Positions 53,216-62,645 are shown, counted from the first letter of the stretch. The stretch is DNA of 64,000 nt from Arthrobacter alpinus (GCF_001445575.1 NZ_CP013200.1:1488001-1552000), one strand, 5' to 3'. Numbers and translations are program-made. Notes: a model not told the origin generated them from the sequence alone.

Positions 53216-54316
53216 TTAAAGGGCGGCCAAACGATCCGAGAGTGCCATGTACTCCGCATTCACCACGCGCGCCTGAGGATGAGCAACATGCCACGCCAGA
53301 ATCGCGTGGGCCGCATCCGCGAAACGGATGGTGGTGCCAAACGCTGGCACCAAAGACTTGACCCGGGAGTTATCAAACATGACCGAATGAGCTTTATCGC
53401 CTAGTAGGCCGGGCCCAAACGCGGGAGCGACAGCTGCGATTTTCTCGCTCGCCACATGCACCAGCACGGGATCGGGCACCCCGGCCGCCGCGGCAACGCT
53501 GCGGTACACGGCATCCCACGGCAGAACGTCGTCGGAGGTGATGGTAAAGGCCTCACCCGCCACAGGGAGACCGAACAGCCCCACGAACCCCACAGCGAAA
53601 TCGTTGGTGTGCGTCAGCGTCCACAACGAGGTCCCATCGCCGTGCACCACCACCGGGAGCCCGGCCCGCATGCGGTGCACATCGGTCCAGCCGAACAGCA
53701 GCGGAAGCCCGGTGTGATCATAGGTGTGGGACGGGCGAACAATGGTGACCGGGAAGTCGTCCTCTCGGAAAGCCTGCGTGAAAATATCCTCACAGGCGAT
53801 CTTGTCCCGCGAATACTGCCAGAAGGGATTTCGCAGGGGAGTGGATTCCGTGATGGGCAGGCGGGCCGGTGGCTTCTGGTACGCCGAGGCCGAACTGATG
53901 AACAAGTATTGCCCCGTGCGGCCACGGAAAAGCTCCACTGCGGCGTAGGCATGCTTCGGTGTGAACGTGAGGAAGTCAGCCACAACGTCAAAGCTTCGCG
54001 TGCCCAAGGCTGCGGCAACGGCGGCTGGGTCCCTGACATCAGCCACAAGATGTTCGACGCCGGAGGGAAGCTGCCGCACGGAACTCGCCGCGCGGTTCAG
54101 CACCGTCACGGTGTACCCCAGAGCCGCGGCCCGCGCCACGGCCGCCGCACTGATGGTGCCCGTTCCCCCAATGAACAACACCCGCAGTGCTGGGCGCCGC
54201 CAGAGTCCTTCATCCCCTCCGAGCCTTTGGGCCTCGGAGGATGAATCGGCCAGGCCCCCGGGTGCGTCTTGGCGGAGGTGCAATCCTTGACCAACGCCGT
54301 CGTTGAAGCCGCTCAC
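53216..54316 (-). CDS. NAD-dependent epimerase/dehydratase-type reductase
   Basis: A 366-residue extended SDR. The N-terminal 45 residues are non-conserved. The NAD-binding motif is VLFIGGTGTISAAAVARAAA near 46, the Tyr-x3-Lys pair is YSRDK near 169 (with WQ before it), and TIVRPSHTYDHTG near 193. The GTG at 54316 overlaps the stop of the aldo/keto reductase gene; a start near residue 40 would give a more typical SDR length. Substrate not known; it is the last gene of the XRE-AKR-epimerase unit. Confidence 0.85.
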   Translation of the reverse strand: MSGFNDGVGQGLHLRQDAPGGLADSSSEAQRLGGDEGLWRRPALRVLFIGGTGTISAAAVARAAALGYTVTVLNRAASSVRQLPSGVEHLVADVRDPAAVAAALGTRSFDVVADFLTFTPKHAYAAVELFRGRTGQYLFISSASAYQKPPARLPITESTPLRNPFWQYSRDKIACEDIFTQAFREDDFPVTIVRPSHTYDHTGLPLLFGWTDVHRMRAGLPVVVHGDGTSLWTLTHTNDFAVGFVGLFGLPVAGEAFTITSDDVLPWDAVYRSVAAAAGVPDPVLVHVASEKIAAVAPAFGPGLLGDKAHSVMFDNSRVKSLVPAFGTTIRFADAAHAILAWHVAHPQARVVNAEYMALSDRLAAL

Positions 54317-55290
54317 CAGGCGTAGTCTTCCGGGGCAGTCTTCGGACCGGGGAAGATCTTATCGAGGGTAGCTAACGCGTCGGCGTCCAGCGAAAGATTC
54401 ACAGCACGCAGGCCCGCTTCGAGCTGGGCCGAGGTGCGCGGTCCAATAATGGGTGCCGTCACGGCCGGCTGATGGATGAGCCACGCTAGCGCCACGTCGC
54501 CCGGGGCATGCCCCAAATCCGCGGCGAAGGATTCAAAGGCGGCAATGGCGTCATGGTGGGTGGCCAACGCCTCGGCAGCGCGGCCCTCAATCCTGCGGAC
54601 GCCGTCGTTCTGCTTTTGCAGCACACCACCGAGCAGCCCGCCATGCAACGGCGACCACGGGAGCAGCCCTAAACCGTAGTGTTCGGCGGCGGGAATGACT
54701 TCACGTTCCACGCTGCGCTCCAGCAGGCTGTAGATGGACTGTTCGCTGACCAGCCCGGTGACGGGCCGGCGCGCGGCAGCCTCCTGTGCGGCGGCAATGT
54801 GCCAGCCGGCAAAGTTGGAGCTGCCGGCGTACAGGATCTTACCCTGCTGCACGGCGACGTCGATGGCCTGCCAGATCTCATCCCAGGGAGTATCCCGGTC
54901 CACATGGTGGAACTGGTACAGATCGATGTAGTCGGTCTGCAGGCGCTTCAGGGAAGCGTCCAGGGAACGGCGGATGTTCAGCGCTGACAGCTTCGAATCA
55001 TTGGGCCAATCGGTCATATTGGCATAGACCTTCGTGGCCAGCACGGTCCGCTCGCGCCGACCCCCGCCCTGGGCGATCCAGCGTCCAATGATTTCTTCGG
55101 TCCAGCCCCGGCGGTCATTGCCGCCGTAGCCATTGGCCGTGTCAAAGAAATTCAGCCCTGCCTCATGGGCCTGATCCATGATCTTGAAGGCATCGGCCTC
55201 ATCGGTGTGTGGGCCAAAATTCATGGTGCCAAGGCAGAGGGTGGAGACGGACAGGCCGCTGCGGCCCAACTGGGTGTACAACATGCTCAT
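54313..55290 (-). CDS. Aldo/keto reductase
   Basis: A 325-residue NADPH-dependent (beta/alpha)8 oxidoreductase. Catalytic residues: Asp in FFDTANGYGGND near 50, Tyr in GYGG, Lys in VLATKVYANM near 85, and His in QFHHVDRDTP near 120. The cofactor signature IIGPRTSAQLEAGLRAVNL near 280 is clear. The ATG at 55290 overlaps the XRE stop by 4 bases. YajO/YdhF-like; substrate not determined. Confidence 0.9.
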   Translation of the reverse strand: MSMLYTQLGRSGLSVSTLCLGTMNFGPHTDEADAFKIMDQAHEAGLNFFDTANGYGGNDRRGWTEEIIGRWIAQGGGRRERTVLATKVYANMTDWPNDSKLSALNIRRSLDASLKRLQTDYIDLYQFHHVDRDTPWDEIWQAIDVAVQQGKILYAGSSNFAGWHIAAAQEAAARRPVTGLVSEQSIYSLLERSVEREVIPAAEHYGLGLLPWSPLHGGLLGGVLQKQNDGVRRIEGRAAEALATHHDAIAAFESFAADLGHAPGDVALAWLIHQPAVTAPIIGPRTSAQLEAGLRAVNLSLDADALATLDKIFPGPKTAPEDYAW

Positions 55291-56168
55291 GTGGTTCCTT
55301 CGGAAGAAGTGGAAACTTGTTGAGTAGATTCGGAGCCGCCAGCCCAGGAGGACAGCAATTTGAGGGCGTCTTGCGAGGGGGATCCGTTCTTGGCCGTGTA
55401 GATTCGCAGGCTTTGATCGGTGTCATCGGGGAGGATTAGATGTTCAAAATCCAGCGAAAGATCGCCCACCACACCATGGTGCAGCGTCAAGGTACCCGAG
55501 GCTCGCTGGGCCACCGTGTGCCGCGCCCACCACTGCCGAAACTCCTCGCTGTTGACAGCGAGTTCACCCACCAGAGCAGTGGCGGCAGGGTCACCGGGAT
55601 GCCGGCCAATATCGGCACGCAAGGCAGCCACCGCGTCCGAGGCAGCACCATGCCAGTCCCGGAACAACACGCGCGCGCCCGGATCGAGCATGATCCAGCG
55701 CGTGTAATTACGTTGTTCGCGGCCCATGGCCGGGAAGTCGGCAAAGAGTAGCCGGGCCATGCGGTTGCTGGCCAAGACGTCGGTGCGCCGGCCCAGGACC
55801 ACGGCGGGTATCTCGCCCACCGCGTCCAGGAGCTGACGCATAGAGGCCCGCACACGCTGGACAACAGGCGGGCTGCTTGCCTGTCCGCCGCAGTTTTCCA
55901 GAAGATCGTACATATGGGCAGACTCAGAATCGGTGAGTTGCAGAGCGCGGGCCACCGACGCCAGCACCGACCGGGAGGGGTGAATGTTACGTCCCTGCTC
56001 CAGCCTTGTGTAGTAGTCAGTGGACACTCCAGCGCGCTGCGCTACTTCCTCCCGACGTAAACCGGGAACCCGCCGGTTGGTGAGGGCAGCTTCCGGTTCT
56101 GGAGCCAAGCGGGACCGCATGGCGGAGAGGAAGCTGCCGAATTCAATACTTTGACCCATGGCTCCCAT
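55287..56168 (-). CDS. XRE-type regulator with MmyB-like ligand domain
   Basis: A 293-residue transcription factor. Helix-turn-helix at about 33-65 (VAQRAGVSTDYYTRLEQGRN), then the MmyB-like ligand-binding domain (VLASNRMARLLFADFP near 130, FRDWHGAASDAVAALRADIG near 160). Such proteins bind small fatty molecules. It starts ATG 56168 and is the first gene of the minus-strand unit that includes the AKR and the epimerase, so it probably controls these enzymes. The 12-bp palindrome GATCCTAGGATC (56215-56226) lies between it and the divergent AKR. Confidence 0.88.
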   Translation of the reverse strand: MGAMGQSIEFGSFLSAMRSRLAPEPEAALTNRRVPGLRREEVAQRAGVSTDYYTRLEQGRNIHPSRSVLASVARALQLTDSESAHMYDLLENCGGQASSPPVVQRVRASMRQLLDAVGEIPAVVLGRRTDVLASNRMARLLFADFPAMGREQRNYTRWIMLDPGARVLFRDWHGAASDAVAALRADIGRHPGDPAATALVGELAVNSEEFRQWWARHTVAQRASGTLTLHHGVVGDLSLDFEHLILPDDTDQSLRIYTAKNGSPSQDALKLLSSWAGGSESTQQVSTSSEGTT

Positions 56169-56214
56169 TCTGCCCCGGTGTAGTGGGCGAGCCTAGTGTG
56201 AAGGTAGGACTGCT

Positions 56215-56226
56215 GATCCTAGGATC
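56215..56226. promoter_or_regulatory. Palindrome between XRE regulator and divergent aldo/keto reductase
   Basis: GATCCTAGGATC is a 12-base perfect palindrome in the 178-base divergent gap. It is a candidate operator for the XRE regulator; length alone gives only weak support. Confidence 0.35.
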
Positions 56227-56346
56227 GCTTCAAACACCTAAAGCGCGTCAATGAGCTACACCGCGTTACAGTTCGCGCTTAGGCTGGAGGAAACCGTCCC
56301 GGGAGACCATCCATGGAGACGGACACAATGAAAGGAATGATTCTTC

Positions 56347-57198
56347 GTGACTGATGTGAACACCGCGGCAACGGCCGTTCCGGAGCTGACTCTGAACAAT
56401 GGAGTCACCATCCCGCAGCTCGGGTTTGGGGTCTTCCAGATCCCGCCAGAAGAAACCCGTGTTGCTGTGACAGAGGCGCTAGCCACGGGCTACCGCCACA
56501 TTGATACCGCCGCGGCATACCGTAACGAGTCCGGCGTTGGAGCTGCCATTGCCGAATCCGGATTGGCCCGCGAAGACCTGTTTATCACCACCAAGCTGCG
56601 CAATGGCGAGCAGGGCAGCACCCGTGCCGCGTTTGAAGCCAGCCGCAAGGCGCTGGGCCTGGACTGGATCGATCTGTACCTGATCCACTGGCCGGTGCCG
56701 TCGCAGGGGCTGTTCATCCAGGCTTGGAAGGACATGGAGTCCCTCTATGCCGAGGGGCTGATCCGCGCCATTGGTGTTTCCAACTTCTTGGCCCCGCACC
56801 TGGATGAGCTGTTGGGCAAGTCCACAGTGATTCCTGCCGTGAACCAGATCGAAGCGCACCCAACCTTTCAGCAGCGTGAGCTGGCGCAGAAGAGCCGGCG
56901 CCACGGCATTGCTGTGGAAGCGTACAGCCCGCTGGGGCAGGGCAAGGACCTGGACAACGCCGTTATCTCCGAGCTGGCCGCCAGCTATGGCGCCACCCCG
57001 GCTCAGGTGGTGCTCGCCTGGCATCTGGGCACGGGCAACATCGTGATCCCCAAGACCGTCACGCCCAAGCGCATGCAGGAAAACCTCGCGGCAGCCCAGA
57101 TTCAGCTCAGCGACGCTGATTTGCAGCGGATTTCGGCACTGGAAGACGGTGGCCGTATCGGCGCCGATCCTGCAGTGGCAGCTTTCACCCAAATGTAG
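56347..57198 (+). CDS. Aldo/keto reductase (2,5-diketo-gluconate reductase-like)
   Basis: A 283-residue AKR with GYRHIDTAAAYRNESGVGAA near 50 (catalytic Asp and Tyr), FITTKLRNGEQGS near 78 (catalytic Lys) and LYLIHWPVPSQG near 110 (catalytic His). IPKTVTPKRMQENL near 238 binds NADPH. The GTG at 56347 has GAAAGG upstream. Broad-substrate reductase of the DkgA/B group; the natural substrate is unknown. It is divergent from the XRE gene and ends at the terminator at 57249. Confidence 0.92.
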   Translation: MTDVNTAATAVPELTLNNGVTIPQLGFGVFQIPPEETRVAVTEALATGYRHIDTAAAYRNESGVGAAIAESGLAREDLFITTKLRNGEQGSTRAAFEASRKALGLDWIDLYLIHWPVPSQGLFIQAWKDMESLYAEGLIRAIGVSNFLAPHLDELLGKSTVIPAVNQIEAHPTFQQRELAQKSRRHGIAVEAYSPLGQGKDLDNAVISELAASYGATPAQVVLAWHLGTGNIVIPKTVTPKRMQENLAAAQIQLSDADLQRISALEDGGRIGADPAVAAFTQM

Positions 57199-57248
57199 GC
57201 AGCACGCCACAGCGTAACGCGGCAGCAGAACAACAAAAGCAGAACAAC

Positions 57249-57291
57249 AAAAGAGGGTGCATCATCGCTTAACGATGATTCACCCTCTTTT
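57249..57291. terminator. Bidirectional terminator between AKR and pspA genes
   Basis: AAAAGAGGGTG and ATCATCG on the left pair with CGATGAT and CACCCTCTTTT on the right, with one mismatch. The A-run and T-run suit both convergent genes. Confidence 0.88.
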
Positions 57292-57339
57292 ATACGAACT
57301 TTGTGCAACGGCACAGAACGCTAAACGGCCGTCAACGGC

Positions 57340-58116
57340 TTACAGCTTGTCGAAATCTGCCTCATCAATGTGATCCGGAGCGGCAATGGCGGCCGGAGCG
57401 GGGGAGTTGCCGGCCTTCAGAGCAGCCAGGCGCGCCTCAATCTCGGTCTGCTCGCCTAAGTCCTCAAGGGAGTTGAACTGGGCGTCCAAGCTGGAGGCGG
57501 CTAGCTCATTCTGGCCACGAACCTTAGCTTCTTCGCGGCGGATCTTCTCTTCGAAGCGGCTGACCTCACTGGTCGGATCCATGATGTCGATGCTCTTGAG
57601 GGCGTCGTGGACCTGAGTCTGCGCGGCGGCCGTCTTGGAGCGTGCGATCAGCTCGTTGCGCTTGTTGGCGAGTTCAGTGAGCTTGCCATTCATCTGCTGC
57701 AGGCCAGTCTTGAGCTTGTCAACCACCTCGTTCTGCGCAGCAATGTTTGGCTGAGCAGACTTGGCTTCGCTTTCCGAGGACATCTGACGCTGCAGGGCCA
57801 CCTTGGCCAGGTTGTCGAACTTCTGCGCATCGGCGTCGTTGCCAGCGCCACGGAATTCATCTGCCTTGCGGCTCGCGGCGAGGGCCTTGGAACCCCAATC
57901 CTGCGCGTTCTTCACATCCTCGTTGTAATCGTCCTCGAGCATGCGCAGGTTACCGATGGTCTGGGCGACAGCGCCTTCGGCCTCTTGAATGTTGGCCTTG
58001 TAATCGCGCACCATCTGGTCAAGCATCTTCTGCGGGTCCTCGGCCTGATCCAACAGCGCATTGATATTGGCCTTGGCCAACTGTGCGATCCGGCCGAAAA
58101 TTGACTGCTTTGCCAT
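57340..58116 (-). CDS. pspA: PspA/IM30 family envelope-stress protein
   Basis: A 258-residue coiled-coil protein that binds the inner membrane and guards it under stress. It starts MAKQSIFGRIAQLAKANINA, the amphipathic membrane helix, followed by DQMVRDYKANIQEAEGAVAQ near 34 and long helices to about 200. The C-terminal 40 residues are Ala/Pro-rich. AAGGGG precedes the ATG. It is downstream of the TPM-domain gene on the same strand, with 230 bases between them, so it may have its own promoter. Confidence 0.92.
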   Translation of the reverse strand: MAKQSIFGRIAQLAKANINALLDQAEDPQKMLDQMVRDYKANIQEAEGAVAQTIGNLRMLEDDYNEDVKNAQDWGSKALAASRKADEFRGAGNDADAQKFDNLAKVALQRQMSSESEAKSAQPNIAAQNEVVDKLKTGLQQMNGKLTELANKRNELIARSKTAAAQTQVHDALKSIDIMDPTSEVSRFEEKIRREEAKVRGQNELAASSLDAQFNSLEDLGEQTEIEARLAALKAGNSPAPAAIAAPDHIDEADFDKL

Positions 58117-58119
58117 TCT

Positions 58120-58346
58120 TTTCCCCTTATTTTTTGCTTTTTTTTACGAACAAAATGTTGAGTTTGCGTGCCCGGAACGCTCCATCTGATGTGAGTCTAG
58201 GTGAGCTGTTCCCATTCTTGTCTTAGGTGCCCGCCCGGTGCAATGCCATGACGTACGACGCCGGATCCTCCTTGGCGCCCGCCCGTCGCCTTGCGCCGTG
58301 GTCTACCTCGTGACGGCTTGCTCGGTCGTGATGGCCAGTGTGCGGG
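58120..58346. other. Intergenic region between the TPM and pspA genes
   Basis: 227 bases without a gene. It contains a T-run near 58133-58146 and one copy of the head of the 32-bp repeat family (AACGCTCCATC at 58176-58186), without tandem neighbours. The pspA promoter should lie here, but no confident -35/-10 pair was seen. Confidence 0.4.
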
Positions 58347-60377
58347 CTAGAAGTTGCCGCCTCCGCCGCCAAAGCCGCCACCGCCACCACCCCCGCCGCC
58401 TCCGCCGAAGCCGCCACCCCCACCTCCGCCGAAGCCACCGCCGCCAAATCCGCCGCCGCCGCCTCCGGAGAGCAGCCCGCCAATGATGCCGCCGAGGATG
58501 GCACCGCCCATGCCACCGCCCATGGAACTGCGGCCACCGCCGCCGTAACCTCCACCGCCGCCGAAGCTGTCGACGTCGTTCTGTGCATATTGGATGGCCT
58601 GCTTGGCCAACTCCTGCGCTTGTTGAGCGTAGGTCAGGGCGTTGGTGGGGTCCGAGTCGGCGATGTTCACGGCGTAGTCGAAGTTGCGCTCGGCCTCGGA
58701 CAAGCGTGTCCTGGCTGCGGATCCAACGCCGCCACGGCGGGCAGCAATGAAGTCCTTGGCCGTAGCAATGTTGGCCTGCGCACCGGCGAAAGCCTGTTGC
58801 AGTGCGGCCTGTGCGCGCAGCGCCTGTTGCTGCTGATCACGGATACCTGTCAACAGTTCATCGAGCTGGCTGTGGGCGTCCTGCACCGCAGCGAGCAGAG
58901 CCACTGGATCTGGCTTGCCGGAGGCAGCGTTCATGCGCACGTCGTTCAGCGTTGATTCCGCGGCCGCAACAGTGGGTGCGTAGCGGGCAAACTGGGATGA
59001 AGCCACCATGGACTTGGCCTGTTGCAGATCGGTCAGAGCGGACGGAAGAGCCGTCTGTAGGGTCTGCGCAGCGTCGTGAAAGGTTGCTTCGGTGGAGGCA
59101 ATAGCGTCCAGGAGGACGGTGGACTGCAGCAAACTTTCCTCGGCGGCCTTGACGGCAACAGCAGCACCGGCAGTGTCTGAGGCGCCCAATTTGCTGTCAG
59201 CTTCAGCCGCCGCGGTGTCCACGAAGTCGAGGCGTTCCTTGGCCTCTGCAATGTTGTCGCGCACTGGTGCTAGAGCCGCGTCTGAGTACTGGGCGGTCAT
59301 CCCGGCCAACTTTTGCTCGGCAGTAGCCACCGAGGTCTTGGCCTCGGCTGCTTGAGAACGGATGCTGGCGAGTACCTGCGGGGCGGTCCTCTCCAATTCA
59401 CGCAGCTCGTCGAAGGCTGCCTTTTCGGCATCCAGCGCCGCATTGGCGTCCTCGCTGCGTTTGATGATTTCACCGAGCCAGGAACGCTGCTCTTCAATGG
59501 TGTCGGGAATTTCGTCATCGAGCTGTTGCTGGAGCTTGAACGATTCGGACAGGTGAGTTTTGGCGCTGCTCAGTGCGGCTTGGAACTGCTTGACAGCTTC
59601 ATCGCCGTACGACGCCTGAGCGAAACCAATCTCGTGTTCGCTGGTCTTGATGGCATCATCGGCGGCAATCAGCAACGAACCGGCCTTGGCCCGCAGCTCC
59701 GGGATGGTCATGCCGGCGTTGGGATCCAGGGGCTTTCCGTCGGGGCCGTAGCCCTTGGCGGTGGCCTCGGCTGCACCCTTTTTGCGCTTGTTGCGAAGGT
59801 ACAGTGCTGTTCCCGCACCACCAACCACGACGACGCCGCCCACTCCCAGCGTCACGAACCCGCCCGTGGGGTTAGGTACGTTGCCCTTGCCTCCACCAGC
59901 GGCGTCACCCAGGGCGGCGGCGGTGTCAATGGCCGCCTGGGCCCAGTTTCCAGCGGAGAGCTGGGGTTTGATGGCGCTCGATTGGATGGTGGAGCCTTGG
60001 GCTGCAGACAGGAAAGTATTGGAGCCGCCAACGAATGCATACTGTTTTGTCTGAACGGCAACGGCCAACAGAGCGTCGAACTGACCCATGTTCTTCTCGG
60101 TGGCGACAGTGTTGGCCCACGTCTCTTGGGCCTGCCCGTCAAAGGAGTCGACATAGACCACGAAGAGCGTGACGCCGTGGTCCTTGCTCAATTTCGTGAT
60201 CGCGTTTTGAACCTCTGCCTTTTGATTGCCCAGCACATTGGCGTTGTCAACAATGTAGGTGCCGCCGGGAATGGTCACTGGTGGTTCGGCCTGAGCAGCG
60301 CCGGCTGGAAACAACAGGAGGACCATCAGTGCTAGGGCTGCCAGAACTGGGGGAAATACCTTCAACCGTGCAAACAT
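58347..60377 (-). CDS. TPM domain protein with coiled coil and glycine-rich tail
   Basis: A 676-residue membrane protein. Signal peptide about 1-31 (hydrophobic run then AAQAEPP). The TPM_phosphatase domain spans about 35-150 (GTYIVDNANVLGNQKAEVQN, LLAVAVQTKQYAFVGGSN). A transmembrane helix is near 175-195, followed by Lys/Arg. A long alpha-helical, Gln/Ala/Glu-rich region (about 215-590) is predicted coiled coil. The last 60 residues are nearly all Gly with Phe, Tyr and Ser. AAGGTGAG precedes the ATG. TPM proteins assist envelope or photosystem assembly in other organisms; here the role is unknown, though pspA lies downstream. Confidence 0.87.
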   Translation of the reverse strand: MFARLKVFPPVLAALALMVLLLFPAGAAQAEPPVTIPGGTYIVDNANVLGNQKAEVQNAITKLSKDHGVTLFVVYVDSFDGQAQETWANTVATEKNMGQFDALLAVAVQTKQYAFVGGSNTFLSAAQGSTIQSSAIKPQLSAGNWAQAAIDTAAALGDAAGGGKGNVPNPTGGFVTLGVGGVVVVGGAGTALYLRNKRKKGAAEATAKGYGPDGKPLDPNAGMTIPELRAKAGSLLIAADDAIKTSEHEIGFAQASYGDEAVKQFQAALSSAKTHLSESFKLQQQLDDEIPDTIEEQRSWLGEIIKRSEDANAALDAEKAAFDELRELERTAPQVLASIRSQAAEAKTSVATAEQKLAGMTAQYSDAALAPVRDNIAEAKERLDFVDTAAAEADSKLGASDTAGAAVAVKAAEESLLQSTVLLDAIASTEATFHDAAQTLQTALPSALTDLQQAKSMVASSQFARYAPTVAAAESTLNDVRMNAASGKPDPVALLAAVQDAHSQLDELLTGIRDQQQQALRAQAALQQAFAGAQANIATAKDFIAARRGGVGSAARTRLSEAERNFDYAVNIADSDPTNALTYAQQAQELAKQAIQYAQNDVDSFGGGGGYGGGGRSSMGGGMGGAILGGIIGGLLSGGGGGGFGGGGFGGGGGGGFGGGGGGGGGGGFGGGGGNF

Positions 60378-60544
60378 CGCTCACCTTAGGTGTGGGACCA
60401 CTGCTGGACCATTCTCGTGAATCGGGCTTTGTGAATCGTGCCTAATACACCCACGATACTATGGTGCGGTTTTGATTGCGCGGGGTTTTCTGGGCAGGTA
60501 TTTCGCTGTGCGGATAATGACGTCGCTGCCAGCAGGGGGAGATA

Positions 60545-60616
60545 ATGGAAGCGGATGAGGCTTCACAGCAACCTTCCAGCGAACGTTCGTCAGGGCACCA
60601 GCTGCGGGCGACATGA
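60545..60616 (+). CDS. Possible 23-residue leader peptide upstream of htrA
   Basis: ATG 60545, preceded by GGGGGAG, opens a 23-codon frame that ends 51 bases before the htrA start. It contains Ser and Gln but no hydrophobic stretch. It may be an unassigned small ORF or chance; the spacing of the ribosome site is somewhat short (3 bases). Confidence 0.25.
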   Translation: MEADEASQQPSSERSSGHQLRAT

Positions 60617-60667
60617 TGAAAACCAAGCAAGGATTCATCACACAGGATTTCAATGAAGGGAACGCTG

Positions 60668-62593
60668 ATGTCTGAGAACAACGGTGAACACACCGCCAAC
60701 AGCAACGAGCAGTCCGAGCAGGCCAAGCAGGCTGAAGACGCTCGGTCGGAGCAGTCCGGAACTGCGCAGCCAGCTCAGCCTACTCAGCCAGCCCGGGCCC
60801 CAGAGGGTTTCGCGCAGCACGGATACGGTGCTCCGGTGCCGCCGGCCGCACAGCATTATGCGTCGCAGACATCTTCCATGAACACCCCTCCTGCCGGGGC
60901 ACCTGCACCTCCGGCCGCACGTCCTGGTGGATATGGCACCCCGGCGGCTCCCGTCACCAACCCTTATGGCGCCCCGCAAGCAAGCTCCCAGTACGGCGCG
61001 TCGCAGCCTCCCGCCAATTCCAATCCCACCGAGCGGATTCCGGCACCACCGGCCCACAGCGCAGGAGCAGGTAATGCAGGATCAGGTAATGCAGGATCAG
61101 GCAGTGCAGGAGCCCACAGCGCAGGATCGGATAGCGCCGGCTCTCAGAACCTCGGCGGACAGAACCCGACCGAGCCCATCCCCACAGGATTCGGTGCCCA
61201 CAACGACGGTGCCCACAACGGCGGTGCCAATAACTTTGGTACCAGCAGCTTCGGGAACACCGGTCATGACACCGGCACCAGCACCCCGGGCCATGGTGAG
61301 GGATACGCGGGACCGGGCTACCCGGCGTCGAACGCGTACCCCCAGACACTGGCACCGGCCGTGGCACCGCAGCGCAAGTCCAAGGACGGCAAAAAGGTGG
61401 GCATGGGCATGTTCACCACCGGTGTCCTGGCTGCAGCACTCGTCGGCGGACTAGTGGGCGGCGGATCTCTTTTCCTGCTCAATCAGCAAAGTGACAGCTC
61501 GTCGGTGGGCGGTACCTCGCAGAGCGCGCCGCTGGTAGTCAACAACACCAACTCGGTCAATCAGGTGACGGCGGCTGCGGCGAAGGCTATGCCGTCGGTG
61601 GTGACCATTTCGGCCACGAGTGGTAGCTCCGGCGGCACGGGCTCGGGCATCATTTTGGACACCGAGGGCCACATCCTGACCAACACGCACGTGGTCACCT
61701 TGGACGGCGCCGCCGCGCACGCCGCGATCCAGGTACAGACCAGCGACAACAAGGTTTACGACGCCACCATTGTGGGCACGGACCCGCTCTCTGACCTCGC
61801 CGTGATCAAGATTGATGCGCCCAACCTGGTTCCAGCCACCCTGGGCGAATCCAACAAGATCAACGTGGGTGACACAGTCATTGCCATCGGCTCCCCGCTG
61901 GGCCTGAACGCCACCGTCACCGAAGGGATTGTTTCCACGCTGAACCGCACCATCCAGGTGGCCTCCTCGGCCGTCCCGGAAACCCCCAGCGACAGTGCAC
62001 CGGACCAGAACGACGGCGGCAACGGGTTCCAGTTCTCCCCTCCAGGCGGCGGGACGAACACCACAGCCGCTACCGGAACGGTGAACCTCAACGTCATCCA
62101 GACCGATGCGGCCATCAACCCCGGTAACTCCGGCGGTGCGCTGGTCAACGCTACAGGCGAGATCATTGGCGTCAACGTGGCCATTGCCTCGACCGGCAGT
62201 TCTTCCAGCTCCAGCAGCCAGAGCGGCAACATTGGCGTGGGCTTCTCCATCCCCATGGATCACGCCCAGCGCGTCGCCCAGGACATCATCAAGACCGGCA
62301 CGGCCACCCACGGCCAGCTGGGCGTCTCGGTGGGAAGCACCTCATCAACCGGATCAAGTAGCTCCTTCTCCATCGGCGCCACCGTGGCTGATGTAACCTC
62401 CGGGAGCGCAGCAGCCAAGGCTGGTCTGAAGAAGGGCGACGTCATCACGAAGCTGGGGGATCGCACCATCTCTGATCCGGCAGAACTGACAGCTGCTGTT
62501 CGCGAACAGTCCGGTGGAGCCACCGTGAAGGTGGACTTCACCCGCGGCGGCAAGACCCAGAGCGTGGATGTCACCTTGGACACCATGAAGTAG
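60668..62593 (+). CDS. Membrane-anchored HtrA/DegP-type serine protease with PDZ domain
   Basis: A 641-residue protease. The N-terminal 235 residues are a low-complexity cytoplasmic stretch rich in Gln, Pro, Gly and Ala, including a repeated GSGNA. A transmembrane helix is near 242-262. The trypsin-like domain has the triad His341 (ILTNTHVV), Asp376 (LSDLAVIKID) and Ser488 (NPGNSGGAL). A C-terminal PDZ domain spans about 545-635 (AAAKAGLKKGDVITKLGDRT). The ATG at 60668 has AAGGGA upstream. It degrades or refolds damaged envelope proteins; divergent from the TPM gene. Confidence 0.94.
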   Translation: MSENNGEHTANSNEQSEQAKQAEDARSEQSGTAQPAQPTQPARAPEGFAQHGYGAPVPPAAQHYASQTSSMNTPPAGAPAPPAARPGGYGTPAAPVTNPYGAPQASSQYGASQPPANSNPTERIPAPPAHSAGAGNAGSGNAGSGSAGAHSAGSDSAGSQNLGGQNPTEPIPTGFGAHNDGAHNGGANNFGTSSFGNTGHDTGTSTPGHGEGYAGPGYPASNAYPQTLAPAVAPQRKSKDGKKVGMGMFTTGVLAAALVGGLVGGGSLFLLNQQSDSSSVGGTSQSAPLVVNNTNSVNQVTAAAAKAMPSVVTISATSGSSGGTGSGIILDTEGHILTNTHVVTLDGAAAHAAIQVQTSDNKVYDATIVGTDPLSDLAVIKIDAPNLVPATLGESNKINVGDTVIAIGSPLGLNATVTEGIVSTLNRTIQVASSAVPETPSDSAPDQNDGGNGFQFSPPGGGTNTTAATGTVNLNVIQTDAAINPGNSGGALVNATGEIIGVNVAIASTGSSSSSSSQSGNIGVGFSIPMDHAQRVAQDIIKTGTATHGQLGVSVGSTSSTGSSSSFSIGATVADVTSGSAAAKAGLKKGDVITKLGDRTISDPAELTAAVREQSGGATVKVDFTRGGKTQSVDVTLDTMK

Positions 62594-62645
62594 ACGTTTT
62601 GCGGCCGGCCGCGGCCAAGCAGTTTGAAGCTGCGGCCGGTTACCA

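Noticed and set aside
58338..58955. Plus-strand Pro/Ala-rich ORF opposite the glycine tail
   Set aside because: Generated by the repeated GGN codons of the TPM protein on the other strand; no independent start or motif.
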